A program made the position numbers and the translations under genes. From Eulemur rufifrons (taxonomy: Eukaryota > Chordata > Mammalia > Primates > Lemuridae), in contig NC_090989.1 in the NCBI RefSeq assembly GCF_041146395.1, positions 126,045,501-126,109,500 of the forward strand: a DNA stretch of 64,000 bases, read 5' to 3'. This document shows, piece by piece, positions 25,246-36,885 of this stretch (positions are counted from its first letter, which is position 1; every line of letters starts with the position of its first letter). The notes beneath the pieces are model-generated. The model was given only the letters and a program-made list of their open reading frames with translations, was not told the DNA's origin and ran no database searches.

Positions 25246-25621
25246 AGCTATGGACTGAATTGTGTCCCCAAAAATTCATATGTTGAAGCCCTAATTCCCA
25301 ATGTGACTATATTTGGACTAAGAACGTAATACAGTCAAATCAGGTCATAAGGGTAGGGCACTAATCTGATAGGATTAGTGTCCTTATAAGATGAGACACC
25401 AAAAAGCTAGCTCTTTCTCCCTCCCTCCCTCCAAGTGAGGACACAGTGAGAAGGCTATCGTCTGCAAGCTAAGAAGGCCCTCACCAGAAGCTGACCATGC
25501 TGGCACCCTGATCTCCAAGGTAGAAACTTCTAACCTCCAGAACTGTGAGAAAATAAATGTCTGTGGTTTAAACCACCCAGCCTGTGGTCCTTTGTTATGG
25601 CAGCCCCAGGTGACTAAGGCA
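25246..25621 (+). repeat. MLT1-like LTR inserted in L2
   Basis: Complete MaLR LTR: agctatggactgaattgtgt, aaattcatatgttgaagccc, ctccagaactgtgagaaaat, ggcagccccaggtgacta. Flanking 5-mers accgg (25241-25245) and accag (25622-25626) look like its target duplication. Confidence 0.88.
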
Positions 25622-25725
25622 ACCAGGAAAATCTCCTGTCTGGTTTACCCACTTGTTCCCAGGACACAGCATCTGGCCCAAGGTTGGCCTTGAGTAAGTA
25701 TTTGTGGAAATCAATGCATCATCAT
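25622..25725 (+). repeat. L2 LINE, right part (3' end)
   Basis: Continues the L2 3' end: ctcctgtctggtttacccac, acagcatctggcccaagg, gagtaagtatttgtgga. Confidence 0.65.
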
Positions 25726-25843
25726 CCTATGGTCACTATGAACCCAAGGGCAAATATTCATGATAAAATCATATGTTATTCTAAACTAGAGACACAGATT
25801 CTGACCTGGAACTGAGTTTTCCTCCCTTGAAAACAGACTAGAA

Positions 25844-26052
25844 CAGCATGGTCCCATAGAACTTTCTGCAACGATGGAAATGCTCTCTATCTGCACTGTC
25901 CACTATGGCAGCCACCAGCCACTAAGGGCTACCGAACACTTGAAATGTGGCCAGTGTGATAGAGGAACTGAATCTTTAATTTTATTTAATTCTAATCAAG
26001 GACTACACTTACATAGCCGCGTGGTTGGTGGCTCCTGCACTGGACAGTGCAG
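25844..26052 (+). mobile_element. hAT-type MITE with 8-bp target duplication
   Basis: Flanked by gactagaa (25836-25843) and gactagag (26053-26060). The body (catagaactttctgcaacga, cacttgaaatgtggccagtg) belongs to a common mammalian hAT MITE also present at 45990-46190. The family name is uncertain. Confidence 0.8.
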
Positions 26053-26060
26053 GACTAGAG

Positions 26061-26805
26061 AGTTCGAGCAAGGCCCAAGCACTGGCCTCGTTACAGATCA
26101 CTCACTGTGCCAACTGTCCCCGGCACCAAACACACATAAAACACAGTCAATTTCCACGGAGCTGACACAGGTAGCTTTCAAGTGGCATTGGAGTGGCCCG
26201 GCACAGAGAAGCTGGCAAAACATACACATAAAAGGCATAATGAGGCACCGTCTGCAGAAACTGTGATGCTTTATGGGCCTCCGTCTGTGACAAAACCCAT
26301 CACAGGGCAGGTTCATCCCTCGGTGACCAGAGTTAATTGAAAATTTAAGACCCAATCAAATCACCCAGAATTGAGATTTTTGGCAGCTTATGTGCTTCAC
26401 TGTAAGATTCCTGCTGCTTTTGCCTCTGCCAACCCTACAAGTAAGGCTGCATGTTCCAATATTGTCCACAATGACACAAGCTTTAAGCAAGGGACAAACA
26501 CAACAGTGTTAACTCTGATCCTGGTTTGTTTTTTTTTAAATGCACACGATGCTCTTCCTGCCTAAGCCACCAGGTAGATGTGGGCCAACATCCTTCCCCC
26601 CACTTATATTTGCTTAAGAGCCAAATGAGCATCTTCTCTATGAAAAATAGGCGTATCAAGTGCCACTTGAAAATCTTCTAGGCTAAAACCTTATGGAAGA
26701 GGAGTATCTGTGTGCCCTTCTACGTGATAATGCAAGTTTCCTAACAACGATGTTCCAATTGGTATTAATGCCTATTTGCCTAGCATCTTGCAGTCTAGCA
26801 TCACT
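26061..26805. other. unannotated intronic sequence
   Basis: Unique. No repeat or exon recognised. Confidence 0.45.
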
Positions 26806-26809
26806 AGGG

Positions 26810-26935
26810 CTTTGGTGCCCAAGATTCTAGAATTCTATGTTTTCATTCTGCCCCTGTCGCTCCTGGCACTGCATCTTTGGGCAAGTTACGTAACCTTTCT
26901 GAGCATCCATTTCCTCATCTGCAAAAAGAAAGAAA
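26810..26935 (+). repeat. MIR SINE fragment
   Basis: gggcaagttacgtaaccttt and catttcctcatctgcaaaa mark the MIR core. Confidence 0.7.
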
Positions 26936-26999
26936 TATGAGTACACTGCAAAAACGTACCCATATACCTCACTGGGTCACTCCAAAGATAAAATGACAT

Positions 27000-27450
27000 A
27001 AGAAGCCAAAGACGAATGTTCACAGCAACTTAATCTGTCATAGCCAAACCTGGAAAAAACCCAAAATATTCATCGACAGGTGAATGGAAAAACAAACTGC
27101 GGTACATTCATACAATGGAATGCTACTCAGCACTAAAACAGGGATGAACAAGCCACAAAACATACATTGAATTTCAAAATAAGTAAGCTGGGTGAGTGAA
27201 AAAAGTCAGACCAAAGAAAGTCCATACTATGCAATTGCACTTATATAAAATTCTAGAAAATAAAATCAACGACAGAAAGCAGATCAGTGGTTGTCTGGGG
27301 CTGGAAGGCTAGAAAAAAGCAGGAGTGAAGAAGGGGCATGAGGAAATGCTGGGGCGATGGACATGTTCTGCATCTTGATGTGGTGATGGTTTTGTGGGTT
27401 TGAACAGTGCAGTGTGCTTCAATTATACTTCGATAAACTTGAAAAAAATT
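27000..27450 (+). repeat. old L1 3' end
   Basis: aatattcatcgacaggtgaa, tacaatggaatgctactcag and ttatacttcgataaacttg are L1 ORF2-tail and 3' UTR landmarks. 5'-truncated. A short MIR/L2 3' scrap follows at 27470-27520. Confidence 0.88.
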
Positions 27451-27904
27451 CCTGAGATCAGGAATATAATGTCCTGTCACAGGACTTGGCACACAGTAGG
27501 CACTTAACAAATGTTAGCTCCATTCTGGAGAACAAATGAGCTCATTAGAACCGCTGGGACACACTTAAAGCCACCAGAGAAAGGAGTCAGCATGTGTAAC
27601 ATTTACTTCTGGGTTTACGAGGACCCAACTATTTAGACAGGCTCTTCTCAGCGAAAAAGCATCGGCAAGGAAGACAAACAGAAAGATGAACAAGGCTTGG
27701 GTTTTGCCCTGAAGGAAACACAAATAGTTTTAATATATGATGTAATAAAAGTATCAAAAGTATGGTATTGACAAACTATAGGCATGCAGAAGGGAGTAAT
27801 TTTGATGGGATGGTTGTCAAGGAGGAACAATTCCAGGTGGGTGGGATCCTGACAAGCAGGAAGGGGTCCCCCTCCAGGGGACAAGTGGGAAAGAGGCCAC
27901 AAAA
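27451..27904. other. unannotated intronic sequence
   Basis: Mostly unique after the small MIR/L2 scrap. Confidence 0.4.
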
Positions 27905-28240
27905 TACTGGCTTGGATTTCAACTTCATTTATCCAGGGGAACCCGCCACAGAGTTGTGCCTAATCAGATGTGTGTTTTACACAAACAGTTCCTATCTAGA
28001 GAGCAATCTGGCAACTTATCAAGCAAGAGTCTTGACATTCACATCCTTCAACTCAATAATTCCTGAGGAAATAGTCAGAAATGTGCACAAAGATTTATGT
28101 ATAACATCACTTATCACAACATTATTTATAATAGCCCAAAGCCCGAAATAACTTAAATGTCCAATAAAAGGGGACTGCTAAATAAATTATGGTACACTGA
28201 GTGATTAAATCATATGTAGCCATTAAGTCATACTTTCAGA
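27905..28240 (+). repeat. old L1 fragment (ORF2 tail)
   Basis: acattatttataatagccca, aacttaaatgtccaataa and aaattatggtacactgag match the L1 ORF2 tail. No intact frame. Confidence 0.8.
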
Positions 28241-28314
28241 GCAAATGGATGGCAGGGTGCATGCCTCACTAAGTCCTAGGTCGCAAAAAAGCAGGATACA
28301 AAAAGATATGTTGC

Positions 28315-28810
28315 ATATTCACTCAACAAATGTGTATTGATTATGTATAAAGTGCTAGGTACTGTTCTAAGCACAGAGGGTACAGCAGAGAACGCAACAG
28401 AGAAAATCCTCTCACTCCTAGGAAAGGAGTCTAACTGCTAGTGAAGGAAGGCAGACGAACAAGGAAACAAATAGCAAGTAGCAAAATAAATGGCATGATA
28501 CATAGTAAAAAGTGCTCTGGAGAAAACTAAGGGAAAGATCAGGGAGCTGGGGGGAGGTAGAAATGCTGAGTAGGTGGCCAGGGAAACTTTCAGGGAGAAG
28601 GAGGTAAGGAGACGGGCTAAGGGGTTGCCAGGGAGGACTCCCAGGCAGAGGAACTCAGTGCGAATGTCCTGAGCCCTATGGGCTTGAGAAGCAGCAAGGC
28701 GCTAGCAGCAGAACACCAAAGACAAACGGAGGGAGAATGACAGCAGAGGGAGCTGGTGCCACTCGCGGTGTGCAGGGAGCTTCAGAGGGCTCTGAGCACA
28801 GGAGTGGTGG
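28315..28810 (-). repeat. L2 LINE 3' end
   Basis: Long antisense L2: attcactcaacaaatgtgta, gtactgttctaagcacagag, agtgctctggagaaaac, then a gaggtaaggag-type stretch and gaatgtcctgagccc. Confidence 0.88.
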
Positions 28811-29080
28811 GATCTGTGGGAGGACACGGGAGGGGCAGAGGGGCCAGGTGGGGTCTCCCCAGTACTGTCCTAGCTCTTTATGATGGGTATGTGCTCACCG
28901 CATAATCAGAAAACAGAAGATAATTCCAGCAAAGAATGCACAATGCAGAACAGCAGGGAAACAGGGAAGCAAACACAGAGGTCAGGGGCAGCGACGCAGC
29001 AGGAGAGCCAAGGATGGCGTGTGTTCATGGAGGTTTTATGAGCAAAATCACTCTTTGTGCTAGTAAAACAAAATAACCAC

Positions 29081-29108
29081 AATGCAAAAAAAAAAAAAAA
29101 AAAAAAAA
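29081..29108. repeat. poly(A) run
   Basis: About 24 A residues, then gagaga. No SINE body was recognised before it. Confidence 0.85.
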
Positions 29109-29605
29109 GAGAGAGAAAGAACTCCCCCATAATCTCAGCATCCTAACAATCAATATGTAACATCTTGGTATACTTCCCTCCCGTCTTTTTTCCTAGACAT
29201 GCTTTTGTTTTTTCCTTAAGCATCCTACAATGCCCAGCACGTTGCAGGCATTCAAATAGTCACTGAACAAAGAAATGGATGACCAAATGCTCCAAATAGT
29301 TTTGTGTTACATTAGCCATACTAGAAGTGTCGTCAGACATGGTTTTAATAGGCTTGGGTGATGGAACAGCAATTGTGGGTGGGGAGAAGGCCTGGGCATG
29401 GATGTCTGGCCATTTAAGAGGACGGCAGTGACATGATTCGAGGGCAGCAGAAGGAAGCAATCTGAGGAGGAAGACGCTGGGTGTGGTTTTGGCACCTGGA
29501 GGGGTACACAGAATGTCCCTACAGAGGTGCCCAGCTGTCCTTTCTCTCAGGGCTCAAGAAACAGTCAGAGCCTCAGCCCAGGGATGGCGGCAGCCGGAAT
29601 GGTAG
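29109..29605. other. unannotated intronic sequence
   Basis: Contains an L2-like 3' scrap near 29230-29280. Otherwise unique. Confidence 0.4.
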
Positions 29606-29609
29606 CCGA

Positions 29610-29815
29610 GGAGGAGGAGGAAGAGCAGAGCCCCCACCACATGCCAGACACTGTGCTAAGAGCTTCACGCATGTTCCATCTCCAACTCTTCACGACTGCC
29701 CCACGAGGTGGACACTCACGTGCTCATGTTACAGATGAGGACACTGCAGGCCTGAGAGGCTTAGTAACTTACCCAGTCACTCCACAGCAGATCCAGGACT
29801 CCAAACCACCGATAT
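29610..29815 (-). repeat. MIR SINE
   Basis: Antisense MIR: ccacatgccagacactgtgc, tgttacagatgaggacactg, cttagtaacttacccagtc. Confidence 0.85.
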
Positions 29816-30583
29816 GAGGGCTTTTCCCACTCATTCTCCTTTTTGCTCATAGAAGCTTAGGCTTCTGCCCAGAAGCCCAGGGAGAAAGTGTCTGAAGATG
29901 CCTTAGTTATTTGGTGCCCAATTTTCACTCTCAACTTCCAGGGACCCAAAAGGAAGAACGCCCTCTTCCTCTTCCAAAAATACGTTTGACATGTTTTCCA
30001 AATGACAGTTTTAACCTGTTGAGTTCTTTTCCTTTTCATGTGTATGAGTCTTCTCTCCCCCACCAGGACATGCCTCCCAACCTCCTCCACCTCCCACCAC
30101 GACGGCCCAACGCTCTGCACACAGTAGATGCTCAACAAGTGCTTTAGATATTGACCATCCCCTGCCGGTCACCCCGGGGCCAGACCTTGGACAGCGGTGG
30201 TGGTAGATGACCCGACTGCCTCTGGCTCAGGTGAAGTGAGGCCAAACCCAGAGGGACAAGTCCTCTTGCAAGACGGTGGGCAACTGGCAGGGGAATTCGG
30301 GTGGACGGGCCGGTTGGTACAAGGAGAGAAGGCAAACCTTTCTTTTCCACGGGGCTTGCTACGAAACAGAGCCTGCAAACTGCTTGGCCCATGGGCAAAA
30401 TTCAGCCTATCCATGTGTACTGCTTGGCTCACACATGGTTTTCATTTGTTATAATTTTAATCAGTTGCTATCTTTTAGAAAGCGAGAGGTTTCACGTAAA
30501 AATCTGGGTTTCTGGAAGCCGTCCCCTTGAGCCAGCCCGCCCCTCCCAGGCTCCCACAGGCCCCACCCACCCCGGGGACTCAC
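29816..30583. other. intron 2 sequence next to exon 2
   Basis: An L2-like 3' scrap lies near 30110-30150. From about 30380 to 30520 the text may be a decayed hAT-type element. The rest is unique. Confidence 0.4.
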
Positions 30584-30736
30584 CAGCACTCAGGGTGGTG
30601 AACTCCAGGAAGCGGTATTCATAGGACACATCTATCTTGGTTTCCACCTGTGGCCTCTTCAAGGTTGAATAAATATTCCCAGGCCGTTTTTCATCGCGTT
30701 TCTCTAACTTGTTCAATCCGCAACCCATTTCAGCAG
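30584..30736 (-). CDS. RFTN1: RFTN1 (raftlin) exon 2: start codon and first 48 codons
   Basis: The coding part is 30728 down to 30584 on the minus strand: 145 nt, 48 codons plus one nucleotide (phase 1). The protein begins MGCGLNKLEKRDEKRPGNIY and runs through STLKRPQVET and YEYRFLEFTTLSA, which I recognise as the N-terminus of raftlin. Raftlin is a membrane-raft protein known for organising B-cell receptor signalling and TLR uptake. Gly2 fits N-myristoylation and Cys3 palmitoylation, the family's membrane anchor. The start is chosen for this known N-terminus and for its strong context (G at -3, G at +4). The acceptor is an AG at 30738-30737 after a long pyrimidine tract. The donor GTGAGT starts at 30583. 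The 8 nt at 30729-30736 are 5' UTR. The other coding exons of this roughly 580-residue protein lie off the left edge. No frame damage is visible. Confidence 0.96.
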
Positions 30737-32255
30737 CTGCCAGCAAAAGGGAAAAGAGGGGTGTGATTTTTTTCTGAGATTTTTCTTAACACCATAGTAT
30801 AAAAGACGCCTTAACTTTCCTGAAGAATACATAAAGGACTTCAGCCTTTATGAAATCGAGAGTATAACTTAAAAATGACCCGAACACAGAGGACTGTGCA
30901 GTATCCAGGCTGGCTTCTCTTTCCGTTAAGACACCATTACCAGCCATCCTGTGATTTTTAAATGACACCCAAAGCATACAGGTTTTATATCTTTTTTCCC
31001 CTATCTGAAGAAAATAATACCTCGGAGTGCCTCAGTTCCACTATAATCCGGTATACATGATTAAAAAATGGGATCTAAAAAGCAGTATGGCACATTACGG
31101 TGTCAGCCTGTCTGTAAAAATACTAGAGATGTGTCACCTTCACTGTGGTTGCTAAGAGGGAATAAGTTGTTGTTACAATTTCCAAACTCCAGAGTCCTTT
31201 CTACCCTCAACAGTAATTATTTAGACAGGAAATTTACATTCATAAAACATCTCTAAAAGTAGACGTGGTATTTTTACGGGCCTTGTCTAAAAGTCCCCCT
31301 TTTCTTCTTTTTTAGACCAAACAGCAGGAAATAATAGTATGCTTCCATGCTCTTAGAGTCATTTTAGACCAAAATGAAAACTGACTGAACACTAATAGCA
31401 GGGCTGGAGAAATTGGAAGCAGAAATCCACGTGTATTAGAGCAAAGATCTGTAGCTACAGTTGGAAAAGAAAATGGAGAAATGTTAAAATAATGTGCACA
31501 CTAGGGTGGGCTGAGCTTCCAATCTTTCAGGGGATTAAAAACAATGAAAGTTCTCTGTTTAGACAGACACTCATGAAATGACTTTTTATCCACTCCCTAA
31601 ACTTCAGCAGAAGATATTTTCCTTTTGTGTTTTGAGCCCCACCAATACTTCCCTCCTCTCTGGGGTACCAGTGCCGCCATCAAAACATATTTCACAAAAA
31701 TATTAACTGGCCAAGAATATCACACACAGAAACGCGGTGACTGCTTCCTTTGAGAGATAAGAATTTCCTTTTGCTTAATACATTCACAAGGTACCCGGCT
31801 TCCTAAGGCAATTTGGCAAGCTCCGGAAAAACAAACTGAGCCTCAAAAAGGCAATGCGGGGGTGGGAGAGCGAGTGGAAGGAGGTGGAATAGTGACAACC
31901 AGACTATACTTTTCAGTAATTAAAAAAAAAGTCTGAAAGAATGGATGAGAACAGGAAGGCTTACTTATGCCTTAATAAGGGAACATTAGTGTCCAAACGG
32001 CCAGAGCAGACATGATTTATGTGCAATGTGCATGAACGGATTACTTGTAAAATACTCTGTAGTTCTGCAGATAGAACAGCTGATATGGACAAAGGCTGCA
32101 TATTTAGCTGCTAAAAAGCAAGCCGACTCGCCTCCACTGGGGCAAAGCAGAAGAGGAATGGACAGGGAGGATTCCAAATGCTGGGAACAGTGACCCTGGC
32201 CAGAGGAGTGCTACTGCCACCAGAACTGCAGAGCCCAGAGGCTCACCAGGTCACT
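30737..32255. other. intron 1 sequence next to exon 2
   Basis: The first 50 bases hold the acceptor's pyrimidine tract (minus strand). The rest is repeat-poor unique sequence with no recognised family. Confidence 0.5.
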
Positions 32256-32257
32256 CA

Positions 32258-32480
32258 TTCGTGCAGATCGACCGCACGCCCGCTATGGGCAAAGCACCGT
32301 CAGCAATTCAGTGCGGTCTCCGCCCTCAAGGAGTTCAGCCTGGTAAGAGAGGAGGGACATTCAAGCTATAACAAAGATAGGAAAATGGCAGGGGCCCAGA
32401 GAGGGCATGTGACACGTGACCACGCAGAGATGGAGGGAGAGTGCAGCAAGAGCAAAGGCATGGAGGCAGGAAAGGACAGC
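32258..32480 (-). repeat. L2 LINE fragment
   Basis: Diverged antisense L2: cactcattcgtgcagatc, cgctatgggcaaagcaccg, ccgccctcaaggagttcagc. Confidence 0.65.
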
Positions 32481-32756
32481 GTGTGACGGGAAAGTACAGG
32501 CTGGAAAGGTAGTGTGAGATTACAGGTGTCAGCGAGCCAGGGCCACCACTGGCCCATAGGGTGCCTCTGTGAGAAGTAGAAAAGGGGCCACCTCCTCTGA
32601 GGAACTCGGTCCTGTCCCAGCCATGGCTTCCTGAGTGCAGCAAGAGCTGGATCCAAGCCCCTACTTACCCCTTTGTGAACAACCTTTAGAACTGTACCTG
32701 GCTGTCCTCCATCAGTAAGGGAAAAGCTAAGCAAAATAGAATATTTCAGAAGTGAT

Positions 32757-34075
32757 ATAGCCCCATAGATAAACCGGAAGATGAAGGCAAAGATTTCTTA
32801 CACAGAACACAAAAAGCTCTAACCACAAAAGAAAATCTTGATAAAGTGGACTATATTAAAAATTTCTGTTCCTCAAAGCACACCTTAAAAAGTGAAAAGG
32901 TAATCCAGAGCCTCAAAGTAGCTGTTTGCAATACATTTATCTAGCAGTGTACTGGTAAAACAGCTCTCCAAGAAGGGGGAAAGGCCCTGATTTGTAGTGT
33001 TTGCCAGTTTCTGTGGTGTAAACTTGCCCACCACAACAGGTTTCAAGCTACCAACGTGAGGTCTGAAGGCAGAGTTGGGAAGAGATGCCACAGTCGGCTC
33101 TGCAGAGCCGGTGTGTGCTGGCTTATGCACGCCACTGCATCCATTCAACACAGCGCTCATACCCACAACCAAAGAACTCCTGCAAATCAATAAGGAAAAG
33201 ATAGACTACCCGACAGCAAATAGGCGAAATGCCTGAACAAGCACTTCCAAGGGAGGGTATGCAAATGGCCAAGGAACATATGAAAAGAAGCTCAACTTCA
33301 TTACTCATCAGAAAAATGAAAGGAAGACCACAATGAGATATATTAATAACATGCATCTACCTGAATAGCTAAGAACATTTTAAAAACTGGTATTACTGAG
33401 TGTTGGCAAGAATATGAAGCAAAATGAACTTCCCTACACTGATGGTAAGAGTGTAAACTGGTACAACCACTTTGGAAAATTGGCAATATGTAGGAAAGCT
33501 GAATATATGCCTATTCTCTGACCCAGAAATCCCTCCCCTGGGTCTATACCAACAGAAATGTGTCCACATGGGCATCAGAAAGACATGTACGAGAGTGCTC
33601 ACAGTAGCACCGTTCATAATAGCCCCATATTGGAAACTGCCCAAATGCCATATGGTAGAATAGATAAATAAATTGTGGTATATTCACACAATGAAATATT
33701 ATACAGCAATGAAAATAAAGAAACTAGGATTACACATAACAACATAGATGAATGTCAAAATTAAAAAGGAATGAGGGTGGGGGGAAGCCAGACACAAAAG
33801 AGTACCTACTTTCTCATTCCCTTTGTTTAGAGTTCCAAAACAGGCAAAAGCAATCTCTAGTGTTAGATGCTGGAGTTCTGGTTACCCTGGGGGGAACAGT
33901 GACTGCCTGGGAGTGTGAGGGGCCTTCTGGGGTACAAGTCATGTTGTTTCTTGATCTGGGTGCTCGTTACACAGTTGTGCTCAGTTTGTGACAATTCACT
34001 GAGCCACTGAGCTGTCTGCTGATTAATTTGTGTGCGTTCCCATTTACATTATACTGAAAAGTTCAAAAATACATA
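32757..34075 (+). repeat. L1 ORF2 relic and 3' UTR, interrupted
   Basis: A long stretch of L1 ORF2: aaatttctgttcctcaaagc, then aagaactcctgcaaatcaat, cacaatgagatatattaata and the 3' tail. The frame is broken by many stops. An unrelated insert of about 210 bp at 32957-33167 separates the two parts. Confidence 0.88.
32957..33167. mobile_element. insert of about 210 bp in L1 ORF2, family not identified
   Basis: L1-like text stops near actggta and resumes at aagaactcctgc. Between them is non-L1 sequence with tttgccagtttctgtggtgt and caagctaccaacgtgaggtc. It recalls an old non-autonomous DNA transposon, but I cannot name it or find clear terminal repeats. Confidence 0.5.
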
Positions 34076-34079
34076 AACA

Positions 34080-34940
34080 AATATGTGGCCCTATAGATGT
34101 GTAGAAACATCTTCAACTATAATGTTAAGTTGGAATAAAGGTAAAACACAAAATGGTTCACATACTGGGTGTAAATTCTTCCCAATAAAAACTGAAAGCA
34201 ACATTTACAGTAGGCAGTTCATCTAATGTTAGCTTTTCCAATAAAGTCACCTGTGTGTACACTATAGATCTCTGAGAAGGAGAAAGGAATATTCTCTATG
34301 TCGGGATGGGGGCATGCTCTCCTTGTTGGGCCCTACCTAGGATTTAATGGACACGAGGTGGAGAAGTGGACAGGTTGGCAAGCCAGGGAAGGCAGTCATG
34401 CCGTGCCCTGCCACGTACTCAGGCAGATGTGTCTCACTCTGGAAGGCTGAGTGTTTGGGGCCCTCCAAGAAGGTTTCTCTTCCTCAGTAATCCTCCCATT
34501 TTTGTTACCCTATTATATAAATTCTAGCATTAGAAATTCATTCCTTTGAATGGATTACTCTTCCTAAGAATCTCCTCTGAAACCACAAATATCTCCAAGT
34601 AAGGAAAACGAACTAAGCTCCTGGTAGCCACTATCACTTTAGTATGATTTAATTTTATCTATCACTTTTTAATTTTAATTAATTTCTTCTATAAAGGACA
34701 GATTTCCTGACAGCAGAAGAAAGGAGAAGGTTACCAGAATGAGTAAGAAAGACTCAGAGAAAGTTGAGTGGGCGGGGGGAGTGATACCAAGAAGTATTAG
34801 AAAAACTTCTGATTCACAACTTTGAATTTAAGATTTCAATAAACTATCCCAAACTTGAGGTCTCTGCCCAAGTTCACCCCAAAGGGCACTGTGCTTGAGA
34901 TCATAGGACATAAGGGCACTCTGGGCAAATCATCTATGTG
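34080..34940. other. unannotated intronic sequence
   Basis: AT-rich. The first 180 bases may be more L1 tail. Otherwise unique. Confidence 0.4.
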
Positions 34941-34944
34941 ATCA

Positions 34945-35345
34945 GACACAGAAAAGATAAACAGTACGTTAAACTAAATTTGGCCCGAGGATGCCTCCAT
35001 ACTTGAGTCCTGCAACACAACTCAGTATGTAAACTAACTGAAAGCCTAACTTAGGAGTAAACTTTTGTAACAAATAGCTGAGTCTCAGCCAATCACACAG
35101 CCAACCTTCAGTCAACTGTAGGCAGCCAACTGATCGGACCATGTGCAAATAAGGTAAAAGCGGAGCTGTAACCACTCCGGCTGTAGCCAATTGAGCTGTC
35201 TCTGTACCTCACTTCCATTTTCTGTACCCAAATGCTGCCTGACCATGTTGCAGGCTGCAGTTCTAAGAGCTTCCCAACTTGCAAGTCATTCTTTGCTCAG
35301 TTAAGCTCTGTTAAATTTAATTTGTTTAAAGTTTTTCTCAATACC
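34945..35345 (+). repeat. ERV1-type LTR, probable
   Basis: Resembles a class I retroviral LTR: agccaatcacacagcc, catgtgcaaataagg, tctgtacctcacttccattt, ctttgctcagttaagctctg, ttaaatttaatttg. No internal retroviral sequence follows. Boundaries are approximate. Confidence 0.6.
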
Positions 35346-36135
35346 AGACAGCAGCTAAACTGTAATATCAGTGAATCCTTGGGGGTCTCCAACTTTAGAG
35401 ACTCATTTCTTTGGAGTGCGTGCAACCCTTGCTAAGCAACTGCTTTTAAAGCACAGTTCTCTCTGGGAAGGGAGACGCAGGAAGCAAGCAGTTGCTGGCC
35501 ATCAAAACTTTAAGTGTTTAATTGCTTCTTGGTTGTATTGGGTAGCATTGGGATAAGATTTTAATGGGGTATTCTTGAATTGCTTTTACAATAAACCAAT
35601 TTTATAATCTTTAAATCTAAAAAAAAAAATAAATAAACTTTAATGTGAACATGTTCCTCTCACTCTTGCGTAGGGGCCCTACGTTGCTCCCTGCTGGTGC
35701 ACCTGCATTCCTTTTATTTCTCCCTGCATTCTTCCCCCAACCTCCACCCCTGTTAAGATAGGAAAGATTTCTACATCATTCCAGAAATAGCTATTACAGT
35801 CCCTACTATGCTGAAAACAAATCAGAAAAATCCAGCTTATAAAAAGGAGGAAGAGTAAGATGTAACAGTGCCTTACATTATTGTAGAGTTTTGTAAACTT
35901 GACTGTGAGGTTCCCAAACCATGCTCACATTAGAATCCTGCAAGATGCTGGAGGCAAGGGATGGGGGCCCTTTGAGGGCAGTGGGAGGGGAGGCAGAGGG
36001 AAGAGTCTAGGAACAGTATCGCGAGACTCGGGCCGACGACACCCAGAGGGGCTGCACAGGGAATGTCACAGTAGCAGCACATCTCCCTGAGGGATCAAGG
36101 TCTCCAGTGTGGTGGAAGATAAATGATACGTGGGA
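35346..36135. other. unannotated intronic sequence
   Basis: A short A/AATA run lies at 35620-35640. The remainder is unique. Confidence 0.4.
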
Positions 36136-36139
36136 TAGC

Positions 36140-36612
36140 TTTTAAAGGTGGCTCCAAAATGCACTGACACTTCTCCCATGAGAGGTAGGGTCTATGTCAC
36201 CTCCCCTCAATCTGGGCTCCATGGCTGCTTGATCAACAGAATATGACAGAATGACACAGTGCCAGTTTCTGGACCCAGGCCTGAAGAAACTGGGAGTGTT
36301 CACTCCCTGACTCTTGGGATGGCTACTCTTGGAAGGCAGCCACCGTGCCATGAGGATGCCCGGGCAGCCCCACAGAGAGGCCCATGTGGAGAGGAGCTCG
36401 ACAGCCAGGACCAACCTGCTGGCCACCTTGCCAGTGAGCCACCTTGGAAGTAGATCCCCTGCCTCAGTCAAGCTGATGACGCCACACGGAGCGAAGACAA
36501 GCTGTTTCTACCAAGCCCTGCCAAAACCGCAGATTCCTAAGCGAAATAAACTACTGTTGTTGTTCTAAGCCTCTGAGTTTTGGAGTGATTTGTTTACACA
36601 ATGGGTAACATA
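36140..36612 (+). repeat. MLT1-like ancient LTR
   Basis: caacagaatatgacagaatg, cccacagagaggcccatgtg, ttgttctaagcctctgagtt and gtgatttgtttacaca are the landmarks of this LTR family. Same family as 39195-39690. Confidence 0.75.
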
Positions 36613-36659
36613 CACCAAGCATGCCTGAAACACCCACGGGCTGCCCCCACTGAAGTCGG

Positions 36660-36885
36660 CCTGCGTTTAGGGGCCTTGCTGCAACCATGTACCCTTTGAA
36701 GGACATTTGGGCTGTTTCCAGCCAGGTTGATTATGAACAAAGTGGCAATAAACATTGCATAGAGGTTTTTATGTGAACATAAGCTTTCATTCCCTAGCGT
36801 AAATACCCAAGAGTGGGGTTGATGGGTTATATGGGAAGTGCAGGGGCTTCTGTTTACACCCTCGGGGTGGCCAGATGCTGCCACC
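36660..36885 (-). repeat. L1 fragment
   Basis: Antisense L1: gaaggacatttgggctgttt, caataaacattgcatagag, ataagctttcattccctag, tatgggaagtg. Confidence 0.8.

Larger units (their letters stand above)
1..30583 (-). other. RFTN1: RFTN1 intron 2 (5' portion; continues past the window)
   Basis: Everything from the donor at 30583 to the left edge is intronic. The residues expected next in raftlin (AELPGSS and onward) do not appear in any frame here, so the next exon is outside. Contents are MIR, L2, L1, MLT1 and hAT fragments with unique sequence between. Confidence 0.85.

Noticed and set aside
33123..33991. Frames within the L1 relic
   Set aside because: Fragments of broken L1 ORF2 on both strands; no intact reverse transcriptase or endonuclease.
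34945..35640. Possible provirus downstream of the ERV1-type LTR
   Set aside because: No primer binding site, gag, pol or env-like text follows; only an LTR-like piece is seen.
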